Shown piece by piece: positions 36,344-47,336 of a DNA stretch of 64,000 bases. Numbering within the stretch: position 1 is the stretch's first letter; the number at the start of each line of letters is the position of its first letter. The stretch is from Polynucleobacter sinensis (GTDB taxonomy: Bacteria; Pseudomonadota; Gammaproteobacteria; Burkholderiales; Burkholderiaceae). The notes under the pieces were generated by a model. It did not search any database. It was not told the origin of the DNA and saw only the letters and a list, made by a program, of their open reading frames with translations. The stretch covers positions 62,001 through 126,000 of the forward strand of contig NZ_LOJJ01000009.1 in NCBI RefSeq assembly GCF_001595985.1. The letters run 5' to 3'. Both the position numbers and the translations under genes were made by a program.

Positions 36344-37848
36344 TCATGCGCCTCTAAACCTCTCCAAGCATTAGGGTGGTTAATGAAGGATGTCACGGCA
36401 TACATTTTTCCAGATTTACTGATGACATAGCCTGATATTGCTCTCACATCGGCAAGTGATCCAGTTTTGATTCGAGCTTCTGGTTTTTTCTTCAGATGTA
36501 GAAATTTCCGTAAATGGGTCATAAGACGATTTCTCATGGTTCCATCGGATCCAGCAATGGGAAGGCTGTTATAAAAAATCTCTCCTACCGGTAGATTTCG
36601 GGCGGCTACCAATATTTGATTCAAATTTTTGGCGGAGATTGTTTCATTTCGCGAAAGCCCGGAACCATTTTCGATTACGAGCTCTGGAAATTGCAGTCCT
36701 AAACCCTTAAGCCAACCTCGAATAACTAATTCACCATTCTCAATAGTTGCGGGCTTCCCCATTTTTTCCAAAGCCAAGGTAAGAAGGAGTTGGCGTGCCA
36801 TGACATTGTTTGAGTATTTATTAATGTCTTGTACATCATCGGCCAGATTGATTCCTTCAAACTGAAGTAGCGGTCTTGCGTTAATGGGAACCGCACCATC
36901 TCTTCCAGCTGGAGCTTGTGCCCAGGTTCCTCCGGCCAGCTCCCATGCGGCCGCAAAACCTTGAGTTAAGAATGTATTAGCGTCGATTGCAACTACGTTA
37001 TAGCTCACCCCTTTACAGGTATTTGGGAAGCTTCCCGAGAATTGGGCGGTAAGAGCTTGCTCGGTATTGGCATTTGTACCCTCAGGCTCTAGATTAAAGC
37101 GAATGTTGCTTTTCCAGCTATCGCATGCCTTATCTACTAACTGCATTTGATTACTTACTTTCAGGCGCGAAAGAGGAGGGGTGTAGCTAATATCAATGAA
37201 GTCAGCAGTGCGAGATTTTCCTATTTGAAAGGATAGGGTTCGAAAAGCATATAACAGAGGATCAGGAGGTACGTTATAGGCGCGTAAAGATTCGCCATCA
37301 ATCGTATTATGTTCCATGACCCCAGGGGCATATGCGCTTCTATCAAACACAAGATTACCATCAAGCTTCTGGATGCCAAGGTTTTGTAAGGCCCTCATCA
37401 TTTTGGCCAATTCTTCAGGAACCAGTTTTGGGTCCCCTGTGCCCTGAAGGTAAATATTGCCCTTGAGGGTTCCCTGTTGAATGAGGCCATCCGTGTAGAG
37501 ATTAGTGCGCCAACGATATCGAGGTCCCAAAATATCCAGACCAGTGAGCGTAGTGAGAAGCTTCATGGTTGAAGCGGGATTCATTGCTTGAGTAGAGCGC
37601 CAATCTAACTCTGTTTTTGCTGTGACTTTTCCAGGACGTCCTGGCGTAATTTCAACAACCGAGATGCTAATAGCATCTTTAGGAATTTGATTTTTATCAA
37701 GACTTGATGCTACGTCCCTAGGGATATATTGCAAGGCGGTTTCTTGGGATACTAAGTCGGCAGACCATGCTGAATTGGAAATGATGAAGCCCATGGTTAA
37801 AACCTGGGCTAATTTATATGCTGTGTATGGGAAATTCCAAGCGCTCAT
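36289..37848 (-). CDS. dacB: D-alanyl-D-alanine carboxypeptidase/endopeptidase (PBP4)
   Basis: A 519-residue low-molecular-mass penicillin-binding protein, peptidase family S13. Active-site motifs: SxxK in PASTMKLL (nucleophile S93, K96), SxN in KYSNNVMARQ and KTG in RIKTGSLADVRAISGYV. A signal peptide covers about residues 1-30 (TMGFIISNSAWSA). It trims pentapeptides and cuts cross-links in peptidoglycan in the periplasm. It lies 47 bp downstream of the hybrid kinase gene on the same strand and could be read from that operon. The final codons overlap the end of sua5. Confidence 0.95.
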   Translation of the reverse strand: MSAWNFPYTAYKLAQVLTMGFIISNSAWSADLVSQETALQYIPRDVASSLDKNQIPKDAISISVVEITPGRPGKVTAKTELDWRSTQAMNPASTMKLLTTLTGLDILGPRYRWRTNLYTDGLIQQGTLKGNIYLQGTGDPKLVPEELAKMMRALQNLGIQKLDGNLVFDRSAYAPGVMEHNTIDGESLRAYNVPPDPLLYAFRTLSFQIGKSRTADFIDISYTPPLSRLKVSNQMQLVDKACDSWKSNIRFNLEPEGTNANTEQALTAQFSGSFPNTCKGVSYNVVAIDANTFLTQGFAAAWELAGGTWAQAPAGRDGAVPINARPLLQFEGINLADDVQDINKYSNNVMARQLLLTLALEKMGKPATIENGELVIRGWLKGLGLQFPELVIENGSGLSRNETISAKNLNQILVAARNLPVGEIFYNSLPIAGSDGTMRNRLMTHLRKFLHLKKKPEARIKTGSLADVRAISGYVISKSGKMYAVTSFINHPNAWRGLEAHDQLLAWLLDDGPEPKHAR

Positions 37849-37895
37849 TCCCTAAAGGATAAACTGATATGTGACTATCTGGATAGATTTCCGCG

Positions 37896-40325
37896 TTATT
37901 GACGATAGCGCCTCTGATAAGACTCGATCTTTTTATTTTCTTCATTGAGTAGCTTAATAAATAGCTCAATTCGCTGATGGAGTGGGCCGTCAGCTTCTAG
38001 TTCTTGGCATGCCTCAATAAACCCAGACGCTTGCAATAGTTGCGCGCCTCCTTTGACCTTATGTACGAGACTATTGAATTGAGATTCATTAATTGCAGTC
38101 CCAGTGAGGCTGAAATTTAATTGCTGTAAAGCATCATCATGGACGCGACGGATTTCTTCCAATATGACAATGATTTGCTTTGGATCATCATGAATGAGGT
38201 TACTAAATGCTGCAAAAGAATATTCACTTGATTCGGCGCTGGACGAATCAAAATATCGCAGCAACTCATTTTCTAGGGCACTCAAGCTTAGGGGTTTGAT
38301 GAGGACACTATTCATGCCAGAGGATAAAAATTGATGGCGAGAGTCTAGGGCGTAAATATCTGCGGTGACGGCAATAATAATGAGATCTCCATTTCCGCTT
38401 GACCTAACCTGTTTTGCTAGCTCCGATCCCTGCATGCCAGGCATAGATTGGTCTGTAATAAGGAGGTCGAAGCGACATTCACTCATGAGCTTAGTTGCTT
38501 CATGAGCATTTTCACAAACGACCGTATTAACTCCTAGGGCCTCTAACTGGAGTGAGAGGATTTGTCTGCTGGCCGGATGATCTTCAACAACTAGCGCGCG
38601 GATCTGGTGGACCCTTCCCTTGACTTTTTTATGGATTAATTTTTTGGTTGATTTCCCCAAAGAGTCGAAGAAAGAAATTTTTGAGGCGGCCATACTAGTT
38701 CTTGGTAGTGCTAGTGAAAAATGCACATTGCTCCCAAAGCCGGGGGCGCTCTCAAAATAGAGGTGGCTATTCATAGAGTTCACCAAATGGTTGGTAATAG
38801 TGAGACCCAAACCCGTCCCTTGTATTTGTTCGGAGCAATGGGAGTCTTGAGTTGAGATCACTTGCTCAAAAGCCTGTAAGGCTAATTCAATTTGCTCTGG
38901 CCCCATACCAACGCCAGTATCAATCACTCTAAACTCAATGAGTTGACCAGCGTGGTCATCAGCTATAACAGTAATTGAGAAGTAGATCTCACCTTGGTTT
39001 GTGAATTTAATCGCATTGCTCAGCAAGTTCTGCAATACCTGCCTAAGACGCAGAGAGTCAATCATCAATGCTTCAGCAATTCTAGGATCTATCGAAAGAT
39101 GCAAAAGTAGATTGTGCTTTTCGGCAACCGTAGAAAATGCCGCATAAATATCCATGGTTAATTGATGAAGATTGCAGGGCTCTAGGTTAAGCGTAAGCTT
39201 TCCAGCTTCAATCTTTGAAATATCCAGAACTTGGTTCAACATTCCTAAGAGAGATTCAGCCGATGCTTGCGCACTTTTTAATAAGGTTTTATCTTTTTTA
39301 GGAAATTGCGCGCTTCCCAAAAGGAGTTCTTGTACACCAAGTATTGCGTTCATTGATGTTCGGATCTCATGACTCATCGTCGCTAGAAAAGCTGATTTAG
39401 CAGCATTCGCTTTTTCAGCTAATTCTTTTGTGCGCAATAGTTCTTGCGATGTTCTCTTCTGGTGAGAATATTTTCTTTGTAGGTAGAGGGATAATGAACT
39501 TCCAAAGATGAGTAGTAGTCCAGAGATGATCCATGAGAAATGGCTTGTTGTCGGTCTATTTATCGTGCTTTCGTTACTATAAGTAAAAAGATTCCGAGAT
39601 TCGATTGGATCTAAATCTGCAAGAAAATGTGCTAATACATTCTGCAGGGGTTCGTCTTGATGAGAGATGAGCCAACGATAGGCAAATGGTTCTCTGTTAT
39701 AGAGCCCATCCACTTTTAAATCCTCATTTTTGAATGACTGCACCAATTGATGTGCAAGTCGTATTGGCATAACTAATGCCTCAACATCATTTTTGAGGAG
39801 TGCCTTAAGTAAATTGCTCGCTGAATCAGTTTGAATATTCTCAGTCGATTCTCCTATTGGGGGGTTCTCAAACCCTCGATCAAAGTGCGCAATTCTTGAT
39901 TCATTAGCGTTGAAGTTTGAGCTTGTAGTAGTTTTGGTGATGACCGCATCCTGCCCCCAAAATATCGATTCAGAGAGGGTGCCAAACTTCAATACTTCAT
40001 TAGTAATTCGTGGGGGATCGATGATAAATTTCACTTCACCATCGGCTAGTTGTCTTAATCCATCCTGATCTGATTTTCTCCAAACCGGAACAAATTGCTG
40101 TCGAGTGCACCCTTCGAGTTTTGATAAAAGTCCTTTGAAGACGCCGGCCTTACCTAAATTACCAGACTCGCTTAGGTAGGGCGCATACTTTTCATGAATG
40201 CTAAATCGTACGATAGGGTTGGCATCGATCCATAATTTTTCTGTGGCATTAAAAGGTTCAGCATGGGAGACCTCCCCGCAATTCCAGCAGATTAAAAGAA
40301 TACTTTTTAATATGAATCGATGCAT
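37896..40325 (-). CDS. Hybrid sensor histidine kinase, EvgS/BvgS-like
   Basis: An 809-residue hybrid kinase. In order: signal peptide (1-22), one periplasmic solute-binding family 3-like (Venus flytrap) domain (about 30-250), membrane helix (about 261-283), HisKA domain with phosphorylatable H319 in ATMSHEIRTS, HATPase_c with NLLSNAIKFT near 433-442, DTGVGMG and GTGLGL, receiver domain with D625 in LITDQSMPG and K677, and a C-terminal Hpt domain with H755 in HKVKGGA. This His-Asp-His relay is the EvgS/BvgS plan, but with a single sensing domain and no PAS domain. The likely partner is the response regulator gene 8 bp upstream. The signal is unknown. Confidence 0.92.
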   Translation of the reverse strand: MHRFILKSILLICWNCGEVSHAEPFNATEKLWIDANPIVRFSIHEKYAPYLSESGNLGKAGVFKGLLSKLEGCTRQQFVPVWRKSDQDGLRQLADGEVKFIIDPPRITNEVLKFGTLSESIFWGQDAVITKTTTSSNFNANESRIAHFDRGFENPPIGESTENIQTDSASNLLKALLKNDVEALVMPIRLAHQLVQSFKNEDLKVDGLYNREPFAYRWLISHQDEPLQNVLAHFLADLDPIESRNLFTYSNESTINRPTTSHFSWIISGLLLIFGSSLSLYLQRKYSHQKRTSQELLRTKELAEKANAAKSAFLATMSHEIRTSMNAILGVQELLLGSAQFPKKDKTLLKSAQASAESLLGMLNQVLDISKIEAGKLTLNLEPCNLHQLTMDIYAAFSTVAEKHNLLLHLSIDPRIAEALMIDSLRLRQVLQNLLSNAIKFTNQGEIYFSITVIADDHAGQLIEFRVIDTGVGMGPEQIELALQAFEQVISTQDSHCSEQIQGTGLGLTITNHLVNSMNSHLYFESAPGFGSNVHFSLALPRTSMAASKISFFDSLGKSTKKLIHKKVKGRVHQIRALVVEDHPASRQILSLQLEALGVNTVVCENAHEATKLMSECRFDLLITDQSMPGMQGSELAKQVRSSGNGDLIIIAVTADIYALDSRHQFLSSGMNSVLIKPLSLSALENELLRYFDSSSAESSEYSFAAFSNLIHDDPKQIIVILEEIRRVHDDALQQLNFSLTGTAINESQFNSLVHKVKGGAQLLQASGFIEACQELEADGPLHQRIELFIKLLNEENKKIESYQRRYRQ

Positions 40326-40333
40326 TCCTAGAG

Positions 40334-40957
40334 TTAGCTTTCGATAATGTGATTAATACGGCAGAACAAAATCAAATCAGCAATATTGTTAATGCCCAAC
40401 TTGTCAAAGACTCTTGTTTTGTAAGTTGCAACGGTTTTATTGCTGATATGTAATAAGTCTGATATCTGCTGGTTAGTATTTCCTTTGCCAAGATATTTCA
40501 TTACTTGAAGCTCTCTATCGGATATGAGTGCTAATTTGTCACTATCACTCAAGGAGGTATTGCCATTTTTCCCATGGGTAAAGAAGGTATATCCCTGCGA
40601 TATGGCAACACACGCTGCCAGAATGACATCTGCACCGGCAGTTTTATTAACAAAGCCATGTGCGCCCAGGGATCTCACTCTGCCACCATAAACAGCTTCA
40701 TCTAGGCTGGATAAAACGAGAATGCGAGTATCGGGATGCATTAGGCTTATTCTCCGGATCACGTCAAACCCATCTGTTTTGGGCATATCAAGATCTAAGA
40801 TGATCATATTGGGATTCGCCTCCTTCATTGAGCGTAAGCATTCCTCCCCATTCATTGCCTGTCCAACGATTTCAAAAAGCAACTGATCCTGAAGCATGCT
40901 TTTTAATGCCATCAACATAGCTGGATGATCATCTACCAACATCACACGTTTTCTCAT
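40334..40957 (-). CDS. NarL/FixJ-type response regulator, EvgA/BvgA-like
   Basis: A 207-residue regulator: receiver domain (1-120) with acidic pocket D9-D10, phospho-acceptor D55 in IILDLDMPKTDG, and conserved Lys in GFVNKTAGAD; LuxR-type helix-turn-helix (about 140-200) with LISDRELQVMKYLGKGNTNQQI and SNKTVATYKTRVFDKLGI. The last segment is very close in pattern to EvgA and BvgA (SNKTVSTYK). It should be phosphorylated by the neighbouring hybrid kinase. The start overlaps the EAL-like gene by 4 bp (ATGA), so the two are translationally coupled. Confidence 0.94.
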   Translation of the reverse strand: MRKRVMLVDDHPAMLMALKSMLQDQLLFEIVGQAMNGEECLRSMKEANPNMIILDLDMPKTDGFDVIRRISLMHPDTRILVLSSLDEAVYGGRVRSLGAHGFVNKTAGADVILAACVAISQGYTFFTHGKNGNTSLSDSDKLALISDRELQVMKYLGKGNTNQQISDLLHISNKTVATYKTRVFDKLGINNIADLILFCRINHIIES

Positions 40958-41784
40958 TTTTTGTCTCCATTTTGGTTTTTATGAGGGTGCAGCGAAAAAA
41001 TGGCTTTAGCGATACGGCTATCGCTGATATGTAAAGTTTGATGACGGCTCAATGGCGGCATCATGAGTCCTCCGTAGCAGTGATCGGCACTTATGGTTTG
41101 AGCATTTTCAAGATCTTTCACTAAAGTGATATTGCTGGCATACAACTGGCTTTGCTGCTTTTTTGCCTGCGATATGCACGCGATTGGCAGGCTGTTATCT
41201 CGAAGTAGGCTCATGTCGATGTGCATTCCCTCAGGACGCATCTCTTCTATCAAATTCATTTGGACTTGTGTTCCCGTGAAATTCATTAAGTGAAGCGAAA
41301 CACCAAGTCGGCGCATACGCAACAAACCTTCTTTGCAGGGGTCTGTGAAGTCAGAGTCTTTTGCTAGTTGCACTCCAAGGCTAACGAGACCAACAGGCAA
41401 GCGACAATTTAAAATAAGGTCACTCAAGGCATCCACGCATTCAGCGATGCTTATCAGTGGAGCTGGGGCTGGCAATATGCCTGGAATGAAGCGGCCACTG
41501 CGATACCAATACGCAATTGCATCAAGACCCTCCATGAATAATCTGAGGAATTGCGTATCAGTAGCATTGAGTAATGGCCTATATAAAGAGTTCGTTAGTC
41601 TTGATCCTTGTGCGTTAAAGATGGGTTCGAAACTAATCGCTTGTCGCTTGGACCAGGATTGGTGTTCTTCTAGCGCTACGCTACTTAGGCCAAGCCAAGG
41701 CTCGCCACATGCATCGCGCACTTCTTGGAAGGGTTTATCCTTCCAAGCCTTTACAAGCGTGTACAGCCGGGATTTCGGGCTCAT
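40954..41784 (-). CDS. Degenerate EAL-domain protein (BvgR-like position)
   Basis: A protein of about 276 residues with no signal peptide or membrane helix. Its pattern follows a c-di-GMP phosphodiesterase EAL domain: FEPIFNAQGSRLTNSLYRPLL replaces the PIV...EAL.R start, GVSLHLMNFTGTQVQMNLIEEM replaces the DDFGTG stretch, PEGMHIDMSLLRD corresponds to the KID strand, and YASNITLVKDLENA plus YGGLMMPPLS match the last helix and the QGY end. The EAL glutamate and the DDFGTG aspartates are lost, so catalysis is unlikely. Start ATG at 41784 is chosen from GGAG 7 bp upstream; a TTG two codons earlier is possible. First gene of the regulator-kinase operon. Confidence 0.75.
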   Translation of the reverse strand: MSPKSRLYTLVKAWKDKPFQEVRDACGEPWLGLSSVALEEHQSWSKRQAISFEPIFNAQGSRLTNSLYRPLLNATDTQFLRLFMEGLDAIAYWYRSGRFIPGILPAPAPLISIAECVDALSDLILNCRLPVGLVSLGVQLAKDSDFTDPCKEGLLRMRRLGVSLHLMNFTGTQVQMNLIEEMRPEGMHIDMSLLRDNSLPIACISQAKKQQSQLYASNITLVKDLENAQTISADHCYGGLMMPPLSRHQTLHISDSRIAKAIFSLHPHKNQNGDKK

Positions 41785-41927
41785 CAGCAATCTCCAATCA
41801 GTGACTGTCCAGTCTAGGCAGGACGGAATGGAGTAGTAAGGGCTTAAGACTTATTTATTTGTAGGAATTTGCCTACTAGTTTCCATTATAGAAAATGGGG
41901 TTCTACAGAATTTAAAACTTTCCACTC

Positions 41928-41957
41928 TTGAAATTCCTAGAATCAGGCATATATAAT
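41928..41957 (+). promoter_or_regulatory. groESL promoter (sigma-70 type)
   Basis: TTGAAA (41928-41933) and a perfect TATAAT (41952-41957) are 18 bp apart. A preceding C gives the CTTGAAA seen in sigma-32 -35 boxes, but no CCCCAT element follows at the right place, so vegetative sigma-70 use is the better reading. The 302-bp region 41791-42092 between the EAL-like gene and groES holds this promoter, the CIRCE operator and a ~110-nt leader; nothing else clear is seen. Confidence 0.78.
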
Positions 41958-41983
41958 CAGCACTCCCTACACTTGAGTGCTAA
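41957..41983 (+). promoter_or_regulatory. CIRCE operator (HrcA-binding site)
   Basis: TCAGCACTC, nine bases, GAGTGCTAA: the right arm is perfect and the left arm differs from the CIRCE consensus at one base. It starts at the last base of the -10 box, covering the transcription start, so HrcA would repress groESL at normal temperature. Confidence 0.93.
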
Positions 41984-42092
41984 AACAGCTTTTTTAGGCT
42001 TCAAAATCAGAGCCTCAGGTGAAATGAGAATGCAACATATTGATTTTTATTGGTTTTTTAATTAGTTAACACTTACTAACATAGGAGAAGGA

Positions 42093-42383
42093 ATGAATCT
42101 GCGTCCTTTACACGATCGCGTAATCATCAAACGTTTGGATCAAGAATCAAAAACTGCCTCTGGAATCATCATTCCCGATGCTGCCGCTGAAAAGCCTGAT
42201 CAAGGTGAAGTGCTGGCAGTTGGACCAGGTAAGCGTGATGACAGCGGTAAGTTGAATGCACCTGATGTCAAAGTTGGCGATCGCGTGCTGTTCGGCAAAT
42301 ATGCAGGTCAAACAGTTAAGGTTGGCAGCGATGAGCTTCTCGTAATGCGCGAAGAAGACATCATGGCTGTTGTACAGAAGTAA
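42093..42383 (+). CDS. groES: Co-chaperonin GroES
   Basis: A 96-residue Hsp10. It begins [25 protein letters not shown], includes the mobile loop that contacts GroEL, and ends with [20 protein letters not shown]. The heptameric lid closes the GroEL folding chamber. A strong ribosome-binding site (AGGAGAAGG) precedes the ATG. It forms the usual operon with groEL 26 bp downstream under CIRCE control. Confidence 0.99.
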   Translation: MNLRPLHDRVIIKRLDQESKTASGIIIPDAAAEKPDQGEVLAVGPGKRDDSGKLNAPDVKVGDRVLFGKYAGQTVKVGSDELLVMREEDIMAVVQK

Positions 42384-42394
42384 TCGGTACCTAA

Positions 42395-44062
<1,668 letters not shown>

Positions 44063-44100
44063 TAGCCGTACATTTCCTCAGCCATTCTGCTGTAGAAACT

Positions 44101-44134
44101 AAAACGCCTGGTTCAAAAGACCAGGCGTTTTTTA
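44101..44134 (+). terminator. Intrinsic terminator of groESL
   Basis: A perfect 12-bp stem (44101-44112 with 44120-44131), 7-nt loop and T run downstream of groEL. Confidence 0.92.
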
Positions 44135-44220
44135 TTAGGGCGTCGACAGTTAATCTGGCTGGATGTCACCATCTTTAGTGACTGTCTTTATCTAGTGCTT
44201 GTTTCTGTAGCCAACCCAAT

Positions 44221-44242
44221 AAAAAACCGCCCGAAGGCGGTT
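44221..44242 (-). terminator. Intrinsic terminator of the pnt operon
   Basis: On the minus strand a 7-bp stem AACCGCC/GGCGGTT with a TTCG tetraloop (44225-44242) is followed by a T run, 24 bp after the pntB stop codon. Confidence 0.88.
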
Positions 44243-44265
44243 GATTAATCTGAGTCACATAGAGT

Positions 44266-45633
44266 TTAAGAAACAGCTTTGACCATATCCTCAACAACCT
44301 TCTTCGCATCACCGAAGACCATCATCGTTTTATCCATGTAGAACAGTTCGTTATCAAGGCCGGCATAGCCTGCAGCCATGGAACGCTTGTTCACAATAAT
44401 GGTTTTAGCCTTAAACGCTTCCAAAATTGGCATTCCAAAAATTGGGCTACCTGGTGTGCGGGCTGCAGGATTAACTACGTCGTTGGCACCAAGTACAAGA
44501 ACAACGTCAGCTTGACCAAAGTCGCTATTGATGTCTTCCATCTCAAACACTTGATCATATGGCACTTCAGCTTCAGCTAAAAGCACGTTCATGTGGCCAG
44601 GCATACGACCTGCAACTGGGTGAATCGCATACTTCACAGTCACGCCATGATGAGTTAGTTTTTCGGTTAACTCTTTTAGAGCGTGTTGAGCGCGCGCTAC
44701 TGCTAAGCCGTAGCCAGGAACGATCACAACAGTATCTGCATTTTCCATGAGGAAAGCTGCATCTTCTGGGGAGCCAGTTTTGTAATTCTTTGGACCGCCA
44801 TCATCACCACCGCCTGCAGCAGCTTCGGCACCAAAACCACCAAGAAGCACCGCAAGGATGGAGCGGTTCATTGCCTTACACATAATGTAAGACAGGATCG
44901 CACCAGATGAGCCTACGCAAGCGCCAGCAATAATCAATACGGGATTGTTAAGTGTGAAGCCAATACCAGCAGCAGCCCAACCAGAATAACTGTTCAGCAT
45001 GGATACCACTACTGGCATATCTGCACCACCGATTGGGATGATCAAGGTTACGCCTAACACCAAAGCAATCGCACACATGACGAGGAATGCTTCATGACTG
45101 CCTGTCATGAAGTAAATGACACCACCAGAAACCATGCCAATAGCAAGAATAAGGTTGAGTAAATGCTGACCAGCAAACGTCACTGGCTTACCGCTAACCT
45201 TGCCTGATAATTTTCCAAAAGCAATGACGGAGGCGGTAAAAGTAATTGCACCAATAAACGCGCCAATAAAGAGTTCAATCTTTTGTGCGCCTGTATGGTC
45301 ATGAGCTGGGTTGTATACCGCTGCAATGGCGATCAACACTGCTGACAAACCAACAAAGGAGTGCATCAGTGCTACAAGCTCTGGCATCTTGGTCATCTGA
45401 ACGCGCTTAGCTGCCAGTGTTCCAATGATCGCGCCACCAACGATAGCGCCAATAATCAATGAGAATGCTGGCTTAAAGTCGGGAATCATGAAAGTAGTAA
45501 TGACAGCCAGCAACATGCCGATCATGCCAAAGGTATTGCCTTGGCGGGATGTGGTTGGTGACGACAGTCCGCGCAGAGCGAGGATGAACAATACCGATGA
45601 AATGAGATAAGAAATTGCTGTGATGTTTGACAT
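44266..45633 (-). CDS. pntB: NAD(P) transhydrogenase subunit beta
   Basis: A 455-residue subunit of the proton-translocating transhydrogenase that drives NADPH formation from NADH with the proton gradient. About nine membrane helices (1-280) are followed by the soluble NADP(H)-binding domain (dIII) with VIVPGYGLAVARAQHAL, HPVAGRMPGHMNVLLAEA and VLGANDVVNPAA. It is the last gene of the pntAA-pntAB-pntB operon, 34 bp after pntAB. Confidence 0.97.
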   Translation of the reverse strand: MSNITAISYLISSVLFILALRGLSSPTTSRQGNTFGMIGMLLAVITTFMIPDFKPAFSLIIGAIVGGAIIGTLAAKRVQMTKMPELVALMHSFVGLSAVLIAIAAVYNPAHDHTGAQKIELFIGAFIGAITFTASVIAFGKLSGKVSGKPVTFAGQHLLNLILAIGMVSGGVIYFMTGSHEAFLVMCAIALVLGVTLIIPIGGADMPVVVSMLNSYSGWAAAGIGFTLNNPVLIIAGACVGSSGAILSYIMCKAMNRSILAVLLGGFGAEAAAGGGDDGGPKNYKTGSPEDAAFLMENADTVVIVPGYGLAVARAQHALKELTEKLTHHGVTVKYAIHPVAGRMPGHMNVLLAEAEVPYDQVFEMEDINSDFGQADVVLVLGANDVVNPAARTPGSPIFGMPILEAFKAKTIIVNKRSMAAGYAGLDNELFYMDKTMMVFGDAKKVVEDMVKAVS

Positions 45634-45667
45634 TATTGTGGTCTCTATATAGATCTTGTTCTAGTTT

Positions 45668-46006
45668 TTATTTAGTCCCAGCCGCATCAGCCTTGGGGGC
45701 TTTTTTCTTGAACATTTCAAGCATACGGCGAGTAACCATAAAGCCACCAAAAATATTGATTGAGGCTAAGAAGACCGCAACTGCACCAATGATGCTGGTG
45801 AGGGTGATTTCATCGCCGCCAATAACTTCAGTTTGCAAGAGGGCACCCACAATAATAATTCCGGAGATGGCGTTGGTAACGGCCATCAGCGGGGTATGAA
45901 GAGCGGGGGTGACATTCCAAACCACGTGGTAACCGACAAAAATAGCCAGAACAAACACGGTGATGTTTTGGACTGTAAGGATGCTTTGAAAAGCAGCGAG
46001 ATCCAT
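45668..46006 (-). CDS. pntAB: NAD(P) transhydrogenase subunit alpha, part 2
   Basis: A 112-residue membrane subunit (about three helices) equal to the C-terminal membrane part of E. coli PntA. The [34 protein letters not shown] block is the conserved helix-loop-helix. In frame, reading can extend to 46057, but ATG at 46006 has an AAGGAAA ribosome-binding site and gives the family start MDLAAFQS. The separate gene shows the three-polypeptide transhydrogenase form, as in Rhodospirillum. Confidence 0.95.
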   Translation of the reverse strand: MDLAAFQSILTVQNITVFVLAIFVGYHVVWNVTPALHTPLMAVTNAISGIIIVGALLQTEVIGGDEITLTSIIGAVAVFLASINIFGGFMVTRRMLEMFKKKAPKADAAGTK

Positions 46007-46031
46007 GATGTTTCCTTCGAAAAGATTTCTA

Positions 46032-47162
46032 TTAGTTTTTACGGACGGCTTGGCCATCGCGACACATTAAACAGGCGGTAACGATATCGTCATCACTAGG
46101 GATCACTAATTTCGCTTCTTTATCTACGATGAGCTTCATGAAGTCGAGTAAGTTGCGCGCATATAAAGCGGAGGCATCTGCAGCAACCATGCTCGCCAAG
46201 TTGGTGTAGCCAATAATCTTCACACCATTTACCTCAACGATTTTGTCCGCTTGAGTCAGGGGGCAGTTACCTGAGCCGTTATCTCCTCGACCTGCTGCCA
46301 AGTCGATCACGATTGAGCCGGGCTTCATATTGGCTACAGTATCGCTGTGCAACAAGACTGGCGGTTTGCGTCCAGGGATGAGGGCGGTGGTAATCACGAT
46401 GTCTGCTTGCTGAGCGCGTTCTGCAACGAGTGCGGCTTGACGCTTCATCCATGCTTCAGGCATTGGACGGGCATATCCACCTACGCCTTGAGCGATTTCA
46501 CGCTCTTCATCAGTTTCATAAGGGACATCAACAAACTTAGCGCCAAGGGATTCAATTTGCTCTTTGGCGGCAGGGCGTACATCAGAGGCCTCAATCACAG
46601 CGCCCAAACGCTTGGCAGTTGCGATGGCTTGTAAGCCTGCAACACCCGCACCCAAAATTAATACGCGAGCCGCTTTAACCGTTCCCGCAGCAGTCATCAG
46701 CATTGGCATGAAACGTTGATATTCGTTGGCTGCAACCATCACTGCTTTGTAGCCTGCGATATTTGCTTGTGATGACAAGACGTCCATACTTTGCGCACGT
46801 GTAGTGCGTGGCGCTGCTTCTAGAGAGAATGCGGTCACACCTTGACTAGCCATGGCAGCAATATTGTCACTATCAAATGGATCGAGCATGCCAATGAGTA
46901 CGCTGCCAGATTTAATTTGCTTAAGCTGCGCTGGTTCTGGTGCACGTACTGTGAGAATGATCTCTGCGCCAAAAGCATCAGCTGGGCTACCAATGGTTGC
47001 GCCAACCGCTTCATAGGCTGAATCGGGTTGGCTAGCGCGTACGCCAGCATCCTTTTGAATAACGACTGTGTGACCTTGGCCAATCAGTTTCTTGACGGTT
47101 TCTGGGGTGGCGGCAACGCGGGTTTCCCCAGGCCTGATTTCCAGCGGTACTCCTATGCGCAT
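46032..47162 (-). CDS. pntAA: NAD(P) transhydrogenase subunit alpha, part 1
   Basis: A 376-residue soluble NAD(H)-binding domain (dI) of transhydrogenase, related to alanine dehydrogenase. It begins [23 protein letters not shown]; the Rossmann motif [22 protein letters not shown] and [28 protein letters not shown] mobile loop are intact. It forms a complex with the membrane subunits PntAB and PntB encoded just downstream. First gene of the operon; mnmA is divergent from it. Confidence 0.97.
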   Translation of the reverse strand: MRIGVPLEIRPGETRVAATPETVKKLIGQGHTVVIQKDAGVRASQPDSAYEAVGATIGSPADAFGAEIILTVRAPEPAQLKQIKSGSVLIGMLDPFDSDNIAAMASQGVTAFSLEAAPRTTRAQSMDVLSSQANIAGYKAVMVAANEYQRFMPMLMTAAGTVKAARVLILGAGVAGLQAIATAKRLGAVIEASDVRPAAKEQIESLGAKFVDVPYETDEEREIAQGVGGYARPMPEAWMKRQAALVAERAQQADIVITTALIPGRKPPVLLHSDTVANMKPGSIVIDLAAGRGDNGSGNCPLTQADKIVEVNGVKIIGYTNLASMVAADASALYARNLLDFMKLIVDKEAKLVIPSDDDIVTACLMCRDGQAVRKN

Positions 47163-47336
47163 GGCATGTCTCCAAATGCAAATTTTTCGAAAAATCTATT
47201 TTAGTGAGATAGGTAAAAAACTGCCTATCTATTTACCATTAACGCCATTTATTAGGTTTTGCTCTAAATCTCGTAAATTTGGAGCAAGACTTCTACAATG
47301 GGGTTTTCAGCTTATATTGAATTCTCGCATTTTTTG

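Noticed and set aside
41885..41903. Promoter on the minus strand for the EAL-regulator-kinase operon (TATAAT plus a CCCCATTT stretch)
   Set aside because: TATAAT and a sigma-32-like CCCCATTT are visible on the minus strand, but no acceptable -35 lies at the right distance for either.
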